A stretch of 56,121 nucleotides of DNA from Bacteroidales bacterium UBA6229 (GTDB taxonomy: Bacteria; Bacteroidota; Bacteroidia; Bacteroidales; F082), in the NCBI GenBank assembly GCA_002440975.1, contig DJWN01000068.1, positions 1 through 56,121 on the forward strand. The letters run 5' to 3'. A program made the translations under genes and the position numbers. The first letter of the stretch is position 1. Every line of letters begins with the position of its first letter. The notes under the pieces are model-generated. The model was not told the DNA's origin. It was given only the letters and a program-made list of their open reading frames with translations, and ran no database searches. This document shows positions 39,641 to 49,856 of the stretch, one piece after another.

Positions 39641-42448
39641 ATGCAAGGCTTTCTCGACCAACTTTCGGAATTCATCCTCAATAAATACCGCAATCGACTG
39701 CATGATTTAATGATCGTTTTCCCGAACAAACGTGCGGGTATCTTCTTTAAAAAAACATTGGTCGAAAAGCTCAACAAGAGCACACTGCTTCCCACCCTTG
39801 CTACCATCGAAGAAGCTTTTGAATCGTGGAGCAATCAGTTGCAGGCTGATCCCTTAACCATTCAGTTTGAGTTGATGAGCATCAAGACCGCTCAACAAAA
39901 AACCGACGCCCTGGCATTAGCTGAATTTGCAGGCCTCGCTGCGCAAATGGCCGAAGACTTCAACGAGATTGACCACCAAATGGTTGATTCTGAAGCTTTG
40001 TTCAGCTTTTTGAAAGAAGCCAAAGCACTTGAATTATGGCATCCTGATGGATCGCCACTTACCGAAAGCGAAAAGAAATACATCTTTTTCTTTCGTCAGC
40101 TGAAGAACGATTACCAGCAACTCAACGAAAATCTCAAGTCGAAAGGTCTGGCTTATGCAGGCAAAATTGCAAGAGAACTTGCTGAACTGGATGTTGAAAA
40201 GCTAATTCAAAAAATTGATGCTCATCAGGTAATTTTTGCTGGGTTCAATGCTTTCACCAAGGCAGAATCGAAGCTGGTGAAACAGTTGATTCTGAATGAT
40301 AAAGCATTGATATTTTGGGATTTGGATCATTACTATCTGGAAAAGCAGTTTTTTGGCCTGCACGAAGCCGGAAATGCCATCCGGGATTTCCTGAAAGGAA
40401 TAAAAAAAGAGCAGGAAATTCGTTTCATCTCAAACAATTTGCTCAGTCGCGAATTTCATTTCCACCTACATGCTGTTACGGGCGATGTGTTGCAAGCCAA
40501 GGCTTTAGGCCATGAACTCATAAACAATTACGATCCGGCAGCAACTATTGTTTTGGGCGACGAAAACCTGCTCATACCAGTGATGAACAGCATCCCCGAC
40601 GACTATGAAAGCTTTAATGCCACTCTGGGTTTCCCGTTTAATAAAACCGCTTGCTTTCAGTTTATCAGGCTTTACCTCGATTTTCAACTGGCCATGCAGC
40701 ATTCCGGCTATAAGGAAATTTACCTGAAGCCCTTGCTTGGCGTTTTTTCGCATGAATTTAACCAAAGTCTGCTGGATCAAAATACCCACCAGGCATTGCT
40801 GGCCTGGCGCATGAAAATTATACAATCAGGAATTAAGTTTTCCGGTAAAAACAAATTGTTAGAATTAACCGAAAATATTTCGCTTAAAACATATATCAAC
40901 ACAATTCTCCAGTCAGCCGATGAAAACAGCAGCAATCAGTTTGCTGTGATCAATGATTTTTTGTCGTTGATCGAATCCCGGCTGGATGCATACAACAAAA
41001 AGGAATCTGTTTTCCTTTTTAACCAATTGAATCTGGCCAGACGGATTTTTAACAAACTTGAACAACTGTTTAGCAATCATCGACACAAATCTGATTTGCA
41101 GTCAATTGCATCCATTTTCCTGTCTGTTGCCGGGGCACAAAAAGTAGTATTCACAGGCGAACCGCTTCAGGGTTTGCAAATCATGGGCCTACTCGAAACA
41201 CGTAATCTGAGCTTCAAAAATGTGCATATTCTCAGCCTGAACGAAGGTGTGCTGCCACGCAAACAACCTAATCATTCGCTCATCCCATCCGATATCAGAA
41301 AAACATTCGGACTTACTTCATTCGCTGATAAACAAGCTGTTACGGCTTATCATTTTTACAGATTGATACAAAATGCCGAAAATATTCACCTGTATTATAA
41401 CATTGATGCAGGCGACTTTGGCAGTGGCGAACCCAGCCGTTACATCCGGCAAATCTTTCATGAGCTGGCAGTTGCCAATCCAAAAGTCAGCATCACCCAA
41501 TATGATTTCAATTTCGACTCCCATCAAACTTCCTTCACCGAGGAAATTACAATACAGAAAAGAGAGGAAGTGCTTAACCGGATATATCAAAAAGCCGCAT
41601 CCGGATTTTCACCTTCCAGCCTGGCACATTACCTGGAATGTCCGTTAAAGTTTTATCTTTCAGATATTTTACGTCTGCAGACCAGTGCACAATTTGACGA
41701 ATCCATCAAATTGAATGAGTTGGGAACAATCGTCCACGAAACCCTCGAATTGCTGTATAAACCCTACGTTGGTAAACGTCTGGACGAAAAAATGCTTGAT
41801 CAGATCGTTAGCAGGAGTCGTGAAGTGCTCGAAAGCAGCATTCAAAATCTGATTCCAGGCGGTCTGGCAGATATAGGCAATAGCTTAATAATCAAAGAAG
41901 TAGCTTATCAGTTTGTAAGCAATTTTCTGTGGCACGAAAAACAAAATCTCGATCCTGCCAAACCCATCCAAATCAAAGAACTGGAGCATCCGGTTGAAAC
42001 AAGCTATACGCTTAATAATATAAGTGTTAATATTAAGGGAACCATTGACAGAATTGATCAGCAAGGCCGTGATTATCGCCTGATCGACTACAAAACAGGA
42101 CAAGTGAAAGATGCCGACCTAAAGCTGAAAACCTGGGATGATCTTTTGAACAGCAAAAAGACCAAAGCCCTTCAACTGGCTTTGTATTGGCTTTTGGTCA
42201 GCCGATCCGACTTAAGTTTTGCACAAGCGGATTTCGTTTGTGGCATTATCAGCCTTCAAAAAGCAGGCTCAGGCTTGTTCAACTTACAACTACCCGATAA
42301 TTCAGGACACAACGAATCGCTCCAACAAATTGAAAAACAACTGTTCAGTCTTGTTGAAGAAATTCTGGATCCTGACCTGCCCATTCAACAAACCGATGAT
42401 CGCAGCTATTGCAAAAACTGCGACTTTGTTAATATCTGCAACCGTTGA
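39641..42448 (+). CDS. AddB-like PD-(D/E)XK nuclease with Fe-S cluster motif
   Basis: A 935-residue protein with an N-terminal inactivated helicase-like region (FPNKRAGIFFKKTLVEKL) and a C-terminal PD-(D/E)XK nuclease. FSPSSLAHYLECPLKFYLS carries the first cluster Cys (about 665). LGTIVHETLELLY, IKGTIDRIDQQG and LIDYKTGQ are the nuclease motifs, and the last three cluster cysteines are 924, 927 and 933 in YCKNCDFVNICNR. AddB with AddA performs double-strand break end processing before RecA loading. No addA is seen here. It is probably co-transcribed with the nucleotidyltransferase, although the functions differ. Confidence 0.87.
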   Translation: MQGFLDQLSEFILNKYRNRLHDLMIVFPNKRAGIFFKKTLVEKLNKSTLLPTLATIEEAFESWSNQLQADPLTIQFELMSIKTAQQKTDALALAEFAGLAAQMAEDFNEIDHQMVDSEALFSFLKEAKALELWHPDGSPLTESEKKYIFFFRQLKNDYQQLNENLKSKGLAYAGKIARELAELDVEKLIQKIDAHQVIFAGFNAFTKAESKLVKQLILNDKALIFWDLDHYYLEKQFFGLHEAGNAIRDFLKGIKKEQEIRFISNNLLSREFHFHLHAVTGDVLQAKALGHELINNYDPAATIVLGDENLLIPVMNSIPDDYESFNATLGFPFNKTACFQFIRLYLDFQLAMQHSGYKEIYLKPLLGVFSHEFNQSLLDQNTHQALLAWRMKIIQSGIKFSGKNKLLELTENISLKTYINTILQSADENSSNQFAVINDFLSLIESRLDAYNKKESVFLFNQLNLARRIFNKLEQLFSNHRHKSDLQSIASIFLSVAGAQKVVFTGEPLQGLQIMGLLETRNLSFKNVHILSLNEGVLPRKQPNHSLIPSDIRKTFGLTSFADKQAVTAYHFYRLIQNAENIHLYYNIDAGDFGSGEPSRYIRQIFHELAVANPKVSITQYDFNFDSHQTSFTEEITIQKREEVLNRIYQKAASGFSPSSLAHYLECPLKFYLSDILRLQTSAQFDESIKLNELGTIVHETLELLYKPYVGKRLDEKMLDQIVSRSREVLESSIQNLIPGGLADIGNSLIIKEVAYQFVSNFLWHEKQNLDPAKPIQIKELEHPVETSYTLNNISVNIKGTIDRIDQQGRDYRLIDYKTGQVKDADLKLKTWDDLLNSKKTKALQLALYWLLVSRSDLSFAQADFVCGIISLQKAGSGLFNLQLPDNSGHNESLQQIEKQLFSLVEEILDPDLPIQQTDDRSYCKNCDFVNICNR

Positions 42449-42467
42449 TAACATAATTGTATCTTTT

Positions 42468-42497
42468 TTGTATGATCCATGTAAATACTTAAATTTG
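42468..42497 (+). promoter_or_regulatory. Consensus Bacteroidota promoter for the hybrid kinase operon
   Basis: TTG at 42468-42470 (in TTTTTTG), a 19-base spacer, then TAAATTTG at 42490-42497. Both boxes and spacing match consensus. The expected start is near 42504, 34 bases before the first kinase ATG. Confidence 0.65.
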
Positions 42498-42537
42498 CTT
42501 TCGGAATCTAAGCTTGCTCCCCTAAAAAATAAAGACC

Positions 42538-44568
42538 ATGAGAGACCACCCCAAGTTCAATGTCCTGATCGTGGACGACAGACCGGAAAACCTTCTCACA
42601 CTCGAAGGAATCCTTGAAAATGAGAGCCTTAACATAATCAAAGCATCCTCTGGCAACGAAGCTCTGGCAATCATGCTCGAGCACAACATCTCGCTGGTAC
42701 TCATGGATGTACAAATGCCCGGTATGGACGGTTTTGAAGTGGCCGAAATCATGCGAAGCAGTGAACGTACCAAATTTATTCCCATCATTTTTATCACCGC
42801 CATCAGCAAACAACGCCAACACATCTTCAAAGGATACGAATCGGGTGCTGTGGATTACCTCTACAAGCCTCTCGATCTGGAGATTTTACAGAGCAAGATC
42901 AAGGCTTTCATTGATTTTTTTCAACACAAAAACGCTCTCGAAGAAACTACACGCAAGTTAAGCAAATCGATAGCCGAACTAAACCAAGCCAAACAAATTG
43001 CTGAAGATGCTACAACAGCCAAAAGTGCCTTCCTGGCCACCATGAGTCACGAAATTCGTACACCGCTTAATGGCATCATCGGCATGGCCGATCTGGGGCT
43101 GATGGATGATGAGATAGGACCACAACAGCGCGAAAGACTGATGGATATTAAAACTTCAGGCGAATCGCTGCTCGAAATCATCAACGAAATTCTTGATATT
43201 TCAAAGATAGAAGCCGACAAGCTGGAACTGGAAGAAATAGAATTTAGCATCCGCGAGCTGATCGAAAAAATCGTCAACCTGCTGTCGGTAAAGATTTTTC
43301 AGGAAAAGCTGGAATTTGTCTGCGATATTGATCCTGACATCCCTGATATCCTCATCGGTGACCCATTAAGAATCAGACAGATATTAATCAACCTCTTAAG
43401 TAATGCCAGCAAGTTTACCGAAGAAGGAACCGTATCGGTTAAAGTGAAAATGCTGGAACATATCGAAGAACAAATCAGCCTGGAATTTGCTATTGAAGAT
43501 ACCGGAATAGGAATACCCGAAGATAAACAACAGCAGCTGTTCGACAGCTATACCCAGGCCGACACCTCTACCACCCGTAAACATGGAGGCACCGGGCTGG
43601 GGCTGAATATCAGCCAAAAGCTTGTGAACTTGATGGGAGGAAAAATCAGTGTAAGCAGCACGCCTGGTTTGGGAAGCAAGTTTTACTTCAGGCTCAATAT
43701 GGTTACCGGCAACCAAAAAGAAAAACCCTGGGAGCTGCACCTCAAACAACCCAATGATTCCTATAAAGTTTTGGTAATTGATGATCATGAGCAATCGGCA
43801 AAAGTAATCACACGGCTTCTCGACCATTGGGGACTTCAAAATGTTTATACCTCAGAGTGTAATAAATGCTCCGACCTTTTGAAACAACACAATTTCGACC
43901 TCATCCTGATCGACTTTTACCTGAAAAATAAAAACGGAGTGGAAGTGGCCGAAGAATTAAAAAAGCAAGACAGCCTGAAACCTGATACGGCCATTATTCT
44001 GCTCTCCCCTTCCAAAGCCAATATCGAAATTCTGAAACTCCAAAAAGCACAGAAATATGAATTCCTCACCAAGCCTGTGCTTCAAAACGACTTACGTCAT
44101 TTGCTAATCACTTTATTCGGATCGAAAGAACAGATCAGGGAAGAGGAAAGTAAGCTTCCGGCCGAAATCAAACCGCCCGAAAAGCCACTCGAAATCCTGG
44201 TCGCCGAAGATCAAATCATCAACCGCAAGATTGTGGTGCAATTGTTAGAGAAAAAAGGCTGGAAGGTTAAGGCAGTCGAAAATGGCAAGATTGCTCTTGA
44301 TGAAGCCTGCAACAGCAAATACGACCTCATCCTGATGGATGTACAGATGCCCGAGATGGACGGCTTTGAAGCTACGCGCAAGATTCGTTTGTCCGAAATC
44401 GACAAAGATTATCACACCCCCATCGTTGCTATGACAGCACATGCCATGAAAGGCGATCGCGAAAAATGCCTGGCTGCCGGAATGGATTATTACATCACAA
44501 AACCTGTAAATCCAAGCGAGCTATACGACACCATTGAGAAATTTGCTGCCAATCTACCCACTGAATAA
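42538..44568 (+). CDS. Cytoplasmic hybrid histidine kinase, REC-HisKA-HATPase-REC-REC
   Basis: A 676-residue soluble signalling protein. Receiver 1 (residues 6-125, phospho-acceptor Asp57 in LVLMDVQMPGMDG), dimerisation helix with His171 in ATMSHEIRTPLNG, ATPase domain (about 280-395, DTGIGIPEDKQQ, GGTGLGLNI), receiver 2 (about 412-535, Asp459 in LILIDFYLKNKNG, less canonical) and receiver 3 (about 548-670, Asp601 in LILMDVQMPEMDG). There is no membrane segment or input domain other than the N-terminal receiver, so it is probably driven by phosphotransfer from another kinase such as the next gene, which starts 28 bases downstream. No DNA-binding output is attached. Confidence 0.92.
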   Translation: MRDHPKFNVLIVDDRPENLLTLEGILENESLNIIKASSGNEALAIMLEHNISLVLMDVQMPGMDGFEVAEIMRSSERTKFIPIIFITAISKQRQHIFKGYESGAVDYLYKPLDLEILQSKIKAFIDFFQHKNALEETTRKLSKSIAELNQAKQIAEDATTAKSAFLATMSHEIRTPLNGIIGMADLGLMDDEIGPQQRERLMDIKTSGESLLEIINEILDISKIEADKLELEEIEFSIRELIEKIVNLLSVKIFQEKLEFVCDIDPDIPDILIGDPLRIRQILINLLSNASKFTEEGTVSVKVKMLEHIEEQISLEFAIEDTGIGIPEDKQQQLFDSYTQADTSTTRKHGGTGLGLNISQKLVNLMGGKISVSSTPGLGSKFYFRLNMVTGNQKEKPWELHLKQPNDSYKVLVIDDHEQSAKVITRLLDHWGLQNVYTSECNKCSDLLKQHNFDLILIDFYLKNKNGVEVAEELKKQDSLKPDTAIILLSPSKANIEILKLQKAQKYEFLTKPVLQNDLRHLLITLFGSKEQIREEESKLPAEIKPPEKPLEILVAEDQIINRKIVVQLLEKKGWKVKAVENGKIALDEACNSKYDLILMDVQMPEMDGFEATRKIRLSEIDKDYHTPIVAMTAHAMKGDREKCLAAGMDYYITKPVNPSELYDTIEKFAANLPTE

Positions 44569-44596
44569 TCAGCACTAACTGATACAATAAACCAAT

Positions 44597-47500
44597 ATGG
44601 ATAACCTGGATTATAATAATGCAACCACTTGGGAAAAGATCAAATATTCATTCAGATCATGGCGCTATATTGGTGTTGGAAAATCTTTGCTGATCTGGTT
44701 TCTGGCTATTTCGATCATCCCATTGGCCTCTATCAGTTTTATCAATTTCCTGAATGCCTACCACGGGCTCACTATAGTGGCCGAAAAATCACTTAACACC
44801 ACTTCCCAGCTCAGGGTTGCCTACATCAACACCTTTTTTAATGAAATAGTTGATTTTCTGGAACTTAACAGCAGACAGCGGAATGACATTGAATTCATCG
44901 AAAAGCTCAAATTGGCCTGGAAGCGTAGCGGAAAGGAACTGGATGAATATACTCATAACCCCGAATGGATTCAGCTCACTGCCGAACACCGTGACGAATT
45001 TAAAGACCTGGCGCACAAAAATGGCTATCACGACATCTATTTCATGGATAACAAAGGCAATATCCTGTTCAGCCTGCGCGAAGAAGCTGATCTGGGAACC
45101 AATCTTTTTACGGGTCCCTATCGATTCACAGGTTTTGCCAACGCAACCAGAGATGCACTAGAGACCAACACTTTGCGATTCTCTGATCTGGATTTTTACG
45201 AACCTTCCTTCAACATCATCACCGGACATTTTGTGCAACCGGTTGTGAATTCAGCCGACAGTCTGATAGGCTTGATAGCACTCCAAATTACGATGGATCG
45301 TATCAATCAGATCATTCAGCAGGATGCCGGCTATGGCGAAACAGGTCAGGCCTACATCGTTGGGAGCGACAGACTGCTGCGTTCGTCCATGCGTTTTGGC
45401 AATGAAGATGATATCATGCAGTTAAGCGTAAATAACACCAAAGTTACGGATTGGCTGTTTTACCTGCGCAATCGTAATAACAAACAGGCCCTCGAAGAGC
45501 GGGAACTGGATCGCGAAAAAGTTTCAACTTACGACTCCGACAAAACAGGCAAATACGTCCTGGGCATCTACCGCAACCTCGATATACTGGAACCCATGGG
45601 CGTAAATTGGGTTTTGGTTGAAGAAATAGAACACAGCGAAGCTTTTGCCTATGCCCGTAAGCTTTCCGACATCGTTAAACTCTCGTTTATCATTACGTTC
45701 ATCCTGGTGTTTTTTACTTCAATTTTAGTTACACGATGGTTTGTCAATCCAATCAAACAGCTGTCGTCATGGGCAAAGGAAGTGGCTGTTGGTAAGGTGT
45801 CGCGCAAACAAATCAAAGCACCCCAGAACGAAATTGGCGAAATGGTTTCTACCTTTAACAAGCTGGTTGACAAGCTCGAAAGTTATGCCAATGTTGCCAG
45901 GTTAATGACTAAGGGAGATTATACCGAAAAAGTAGAAGTCCAAAATGAAGAAGACCTTTTAGGGACTTCCATGAATCAGCTGGTCGAAAGTCTGAAACAA
46001 GTTGTTGATCAGGCCAACCGCATTGCAAAAGGCGATTACAGCGTAACGGTAGTTCCGCGTAGCGAAAAAGACACCCTGAATGTGGCACTTTACCAAATGA
46101 CCCGCACGCTGGCACAGAATGCCGAGGATAACAAAAACCAAAACTGGCTCAAGAGCGGCATCAACGAGTTGGATGCAGGCCTTAGCGGACAAGCCAATAC
46201 ACAAAAACTGGCCGCTTCGATCATCAACTTCACCTGCCGCTATCTGGAAGCAAATCTGGGTCTCATCTATCTGGTCAATGAAAAGGAGAATCAATTCGAC
46301 CTGAAAGCAGGCTTTTCGATTGATCCGGATGACCCCAATCTCAAAAAACATTTCAACCTTAATGAAGGGCTGATCGGCCAGGTGGCCAAGGATCAGCAAT
46401 TGCTGGTGATCGAAGATCAGGAAAATCAAAAAAAGATACGGCTCGGAATGGGTAGTTTCAAACCCGTTCAATATGTTTTATGTCCGTTGGTTCACGAAGG
46501 AAAAACTTTTGGTGTGATCGAATATGCTTCCTTACAACGCTTTAGTCCTGTTAAGGAAACCTTCCTTCGGATGGCTCGTGCCAATATGGCGATCGCCATA
46601 AAAACTGTGATGGCCGCCGAAACAGTTCAAAAGCTACTTACCCAAACGCAGGAACAAGCCAACGAACTTGCCGTTCAGCAGGAAGAACTGAGGCAGGCCA
46701 ATGAAGAATTGCAGGAGCAGACGAATGCATTAAAGGTTTCGGAAGAAAACTTACAGGCCCAGCAGGAAGAGCTCAAAGTGACCAACGAAGAACTGGAAGA
46801 ACGCACCAAAGCACTTGAGATGCAGCGCGATGCCATACGCCAAAAAAATCTTGAGCTGGAAAAAGCCAGAAATGAAATAGAACAAAAGGCGAAAGACCTG
46901 GCACAGGCTTCGCAATACAAATCAGAATTTTTAGCCAATATGTCGCACGAACTGCGTACGCCCCTAAACAGTATCCTGGTACTTTCGCAGCTGCTGGCCG
47001 AAAACAGAAAAAAACACCTCGACGAAAAGGAGCTTGAATATGCCCGCACCATCAATGGCTCAGGCAGCGACCTGCTTGAGCTGATCAATGAGATTCTGGA
47101 TTTAAGCAAAGTAGAATCAGGTAAAATTGAGTTGTATATCGAACAGATGTACCTGGAAGACCTCAGTCATTTCATCAAAAAAAGCTTCGAACCTGTTGCT
47201 GCTAAAAAAGGTCTGGACATTTTTGTTTCCATCTCCAAGGGGTTGCCGGCCTTTGTGCGCACAGATATCCAACGTTTTCAACAAATCATCAAAAACCTAT
47301 ATTCCAACGCCATCAAGTTTACGCACGAAGGTAGTATCAGCTTGAATGTGTTTAGACTTGAGGAAAAGTTCAGCTTCCGAAACAAAAACCTCAGCCACGA
47401 AAATGCCATTGCCTTTTCTGTGATAGATACCGGCATCGGCATCCCCGAAGATAAGCTTCAGGTGATTTTTGAAGCCTTTAAGCAGGCTGATGGAACAACA

Positions 47501-48979
47501 AGCCGCAAATATGGTGGCACGGGTCTGGGATTGAGCATTTCAAAAGGTTTCTCAGAGCTTCTGGGTGGCGAAATTCATGTTAGCAGCACCGAAGGCAAAG
47601 GAACGAGCTTTACGGTAATCATTCCTGAAAATTATGTAAGGCCTGAAACCACAGAAGAACCGGATGCTAAAGATACAAGCGAAAATCAGATCATTCCGGA
47701 AAACATTACCAATCCAAAAAAAGAAAAATCCTCCGAAAAGAAAAATCAAAACTTGCAAGAGTTTGAGGAAACCAATGACGATAGAAATGCCATACTCGAT
47801 GGCGATTTGGTGCTGCTGATTATTGATGACGATAAAAACTTTACGCGCATCCTGCACGACCTGGCACACGAGCACAGGTTCAAATGCATCATTGCCCACG
47901 ATGGCGAAGCAGGTTTGCATTTTGCAGATTTTTATACGCCTCATGCCATCATACTAGATATCGGACTGCCCGGCATCGACGGATTTGAAGTGATGCAACG
48001 ACTGAAAAAGAATCCGCGCACCCGGCACATACCCGTGCATTATATCTCGGCTGCCGACAAATCAATCGAGCATCTCAAACAAGGTGCAGTGGGATATCTG
48101 AGTAAACCTGTTAAAAAAGAAGAACTTGACGAAGTTTTCAACAACCTGGAACACATCGTCAAAAACCCACTCAAAAAACTCATCGTTGTTGAAGACGATG
48201 AATCTACGCGCAAAAGCATTTCCAATCTGATGCAAGGCGACAATATTGAAATTGTTGCAGTTGGTTCAGGTGAAGAAGCACTCAGCGAAATAAACAACAC
48301 ACAGTTTGATTGCATGATCCTGGATTTGGGATTGAAAAATATGTCAGGTTTTGAGTTGCTCGACACGCTTAAACAGAATCACCCAAATCTTGAATTACCT
48401 GTTGTGGTTTATACTGCCCGCGAATTAAGCCGAGAAGAAGACATCAAGCTACAGCAGTATGCAAGCAGCATCATACTGAAAGGTGCCAGGAGTTTTGAAC
48501 GCTTACTGTCCGAAACCACCCTTTTCCTGCATCAGATAGAGAGCAAGCTCTCAGAAAAAAAACAGGAGATGCTCCGAAAAATACAACCTCCTGAAGATGT
48601 GTTGAAGGGTAAAACAATATTGATAGTAGATGATGATATGCGTAATGTTTTTGCATTGACCAGCGTGATAGAGAGCTATGACATCAAAGTGATCTTTGCC
48701 AAAAACGGACGCGAAGGGATCGAAAAACTCAAAGCCAATAATAGCGTCAGCCTGATTTTGATGGATATTATGATGCCTGAGATGGATGGTTATGAGGCAA
48801 TGAGAATCATCAGAAAAGAAAACAAATACAAAAAACTTCCTATCATTGCCCTCACTGCCAAGGCTATGAAAGACGACCGCGAAAAATGTCTGGCCGCAGG
48901 AGCCAACGAGTACCTTTCTAAACCCGTTGACACGGCCAAACTGATCTCGCTTTTGCGCGTGTGGTTATACAATAATTAG
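44597..48979 (+). CDS. Large membrane hybrid histidine kinase with Cache, HAMP, GAF and three receivers
   Basis: A 1460-residue sensor kinase. TM1 at about 28-50, a periplasmic dCache-like sensor (about 60-360, with GYGETGQAYIVGSDRLLRSS), TM2 at about 365-388, HAMP plus a second HAMP-like segment (about 388-520), GAF (about 545-680), a long coiled coil of QxxANEELQE-type heptads (about 690-775), HisKA with His784 (ANMSHELRTPLN), ATPase (about 890-1010), then receivers with Asp1121 (ILDIGLPGIDG), Asp1243 (ILDLGLKNMSG) and Asp1390 (LILMDIMMPEMDG). It is membrane-bound and senses an extracytoplasmic signal, ligand unknown. HAMP-repeat and receiver layout resemble stress-type kinases tied to CheB/CheR. 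CheR follows 25 bases downstream. Confidence 0.92.
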   Translation: MDNLDYNNATTWEKIKYSFRSWRYIGVGKSLLIWFLAISIIPLASISFINFLNAYHGLTIVAEKSLNTTSQLRVAYINTFFNEIVDFLELNSRQRNDIEFIEKLKLAWKRSGKELDEYTHNPEWIQLTAEHRDEFKDLAHKNGYHDIYFMDNKGNILFSLREEADLGTNLFTGPYRFTGFANATRDALETNTLRFSDLDFYEPSFNIITGHFVQPVVNSADSLIGLIALQITMDRINQIIQQDAGYGETGQAYIVGSDRLLRSSMRFGNEDDIMQLSVNNTKVTDWLFYLRNRNNKQALEERELDREKVSTYDSDKTGKYVLGIYRNLDILEPMGVNWVLVEEIEHSEAFAYARKLSDIVKLSFIITFILVFFTSILVTRWFVNPIKQLSSWAKEVAVGKVSRKQIKAPQNEIGEMVSTFNKLVDKLESYANVARLMTKGDYTEKVEVQNEEDLLGTSMNQLVESLKQVVDQANRIAKGDYSVTVVPRSEKDTLNVALYQMTRTLAQNAEDNKNQNWLKSGINELDAGLSGQANTQKLAASIINFTCRYLEANLGLIYLVNEKENQFDLKAGFSIDPDDPNLKKHFNLNEGLIGQVAKDQQLLVIEDQENQKKIRLGMGSFKPVQYVLCPLVHEGKTFGVIEYASLQRFSPVKETFLRMARANMAIAIKTVMAAETVQKLLTQTQEQANELAVQQEELRQANEELQEQTNALKVSEENLQAQQEELKVTNEELEERTKALEMQRDAIRQKNLELEKARNEIEQKAKDLAQASQYKSEFLANMSHELRTPLNSILVLSQLLAENRKKHLDEKELEYARTINGSGSDLLELINEILDLSKVESGKIELYIEQMYLEDLSHFIKKSFEPVAAKKGLDIFVSISKGLPAFVRTDIQRFQQIIKNLYSNAIKFTHEGSISLNVFRLEEKFSFRNKNLSHENAIAFSVIDTGIGIPEDKLQVIFEAFKQADGTTSRKYGGTGLGLSISKGFSELLGGEIHVSSTEGKGTSFTVIIPENYVRPETTEEPDAKDTSENQIIPENITNPKKEKSSEKKNQNLQEFEETNDDRNAILDGDLVLLIIDDDKNFTRILHDLAHEHRFKCIIAHDGEAGLHFADFYTPHAIILDIGLPGIDGFEVMQRLKKNPRTRHIPVHYISAADKSIEHLKQGAVGYLSKPVKKEELDEVFNNLEHIVKNPLKKLIVVEDDESTRKSISNLMQGDNIEIVAVGSGEEALSEINNTQFDCMILDLGLKNMSGFELLDTLKQNHPNLELPVVVYTARELSREEDIKLQQYASSIILKGARSFERLLSETTLFLHQIESKLSEKKQEMLRKIQPPEDVLKGKTILIVDDDMRNVFALTSVIESYDIKVIFAKNGREGIEKLKANNSVSLILMDIMMPEMDGYEAMRIIRKENKYKKLPIIALTAKAMKDDREKCLAAGANEYLSKPVDTAKLISLLRVWLYNN

Positions 48980-49004
48980 TGCTGAGTTGCCGTAATACAA
49001 GCCT

Positions 49005-49856
49005 ATGAACCCGTCCGAAAATCCTGATTTTGACGATTCCATTCTGCAACTCGAAATGGAGCTTTTGCTTGAGGCCTTGGTCAGACAATATGGCTACGAC
49101 TTCAGAAACTATAACAAAGCCCATATAAAACGCAGACTTATTTTTCGCATGCAACAGCTGGGGCTGAAATCTTTATCCGAGCTTCAGCATCAAATTCTGC
49201 ATCATTCCAACATACTGGCCATGATTCTCAAAGATCTTTCGATCAATGTAACGGAAATGTATCGCGACCCATCCTTTTATTTAAGCCTGCGAAAAGAGGT
49301 GATCCCTTTGTTGCGAACCTATCCGTACCTAAGAATCTGGCACGCCGGATGTGCCACCGGCGAGGAAGTCTATTCATTTGCAATCCTCCTCAAAGAAGAA
49401 GGGCTATATGATCGCTCGCAGATTTATGCCACAGATTTTAATACCGAAGTACTCGAAACAGCTATAAAAGGCATATATCCCGTATCAAAAATCAAGGAAT
49501 ACACTTTTAACTATCAGGCTGCCGGTGGTAAAAACTCCTTTTCGGATTACTACACTGCCCGCTATGATGCAGTTCGCTTTGATCCCGAACTTAGGAAAAA
49601 CATAGTGTTTGCCAGTCATAACCTTGTAACTGACAGCGTTTTTGCTGAAACCCACCTGATCATCTGCCGAAATGTGTTGATCTATTTCGACAGGAGCCTG
49701 CAAAATAAAGTGCTGAACCTCTTTAACGACAGCCTGATCATGGGTGGCTTTTTAGGACTGGGCTCTAAAGAAAACATCATGTTCTCTACCGTTCAGGATC
49801 ATTTTTTAATCCTAAATCCCAACGAAAAGATCTTCCAGAAAAAAATCCTGAAATGA
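49005..49856 (+). CDS. cheR: CheR-type protein-glutamate methyltransferase
   Basis: A 283-residue SAM-dependent methyltransferase that methylates receptor glutamates. The CheR N-terminal helical domain (YGYDFRNYNKAHIKRRLIFR) is followed by the catalytic domain with the SAM motif IWHAGCATGEEVYSFA, IYATDFNTEVLETA, and ICRNVLIYFDRSLQ. No TPR or PAS extension is present. It overlaps cheB by 4 bases. No chemoreceptor, CheA or CheW is in the window, so the methylated target may be the HAMP/coiled-coil region of the adjacent kinase rather than a chemotaxis receptor; this is inference. Confidence 0.92.
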   Translation: MNPSENPDFDDSILQLEMELLLEALVRQYGYDFRNYNKAHIKRRLIFRMQQLGLKSLSELQHQILHHSNILAMILKDLSINVTEMYRDPSFYLSLRKEVIPLLRTYPYLRIWHAGCATGEEVYSFAILLKEEGLYDRSQIYATDFNTEVLETAIKGIYPVSKIKEYTFNYQAAGGKNSFSDYYTARYDAVRFDPELRKNIVFASHNLVTDSVFAETHLIICRNVLIYFDRSLQNKVLNLFNDSLIMGGFLGLGSKENIMFSTVQDHFLILNPNEKIFQKKILK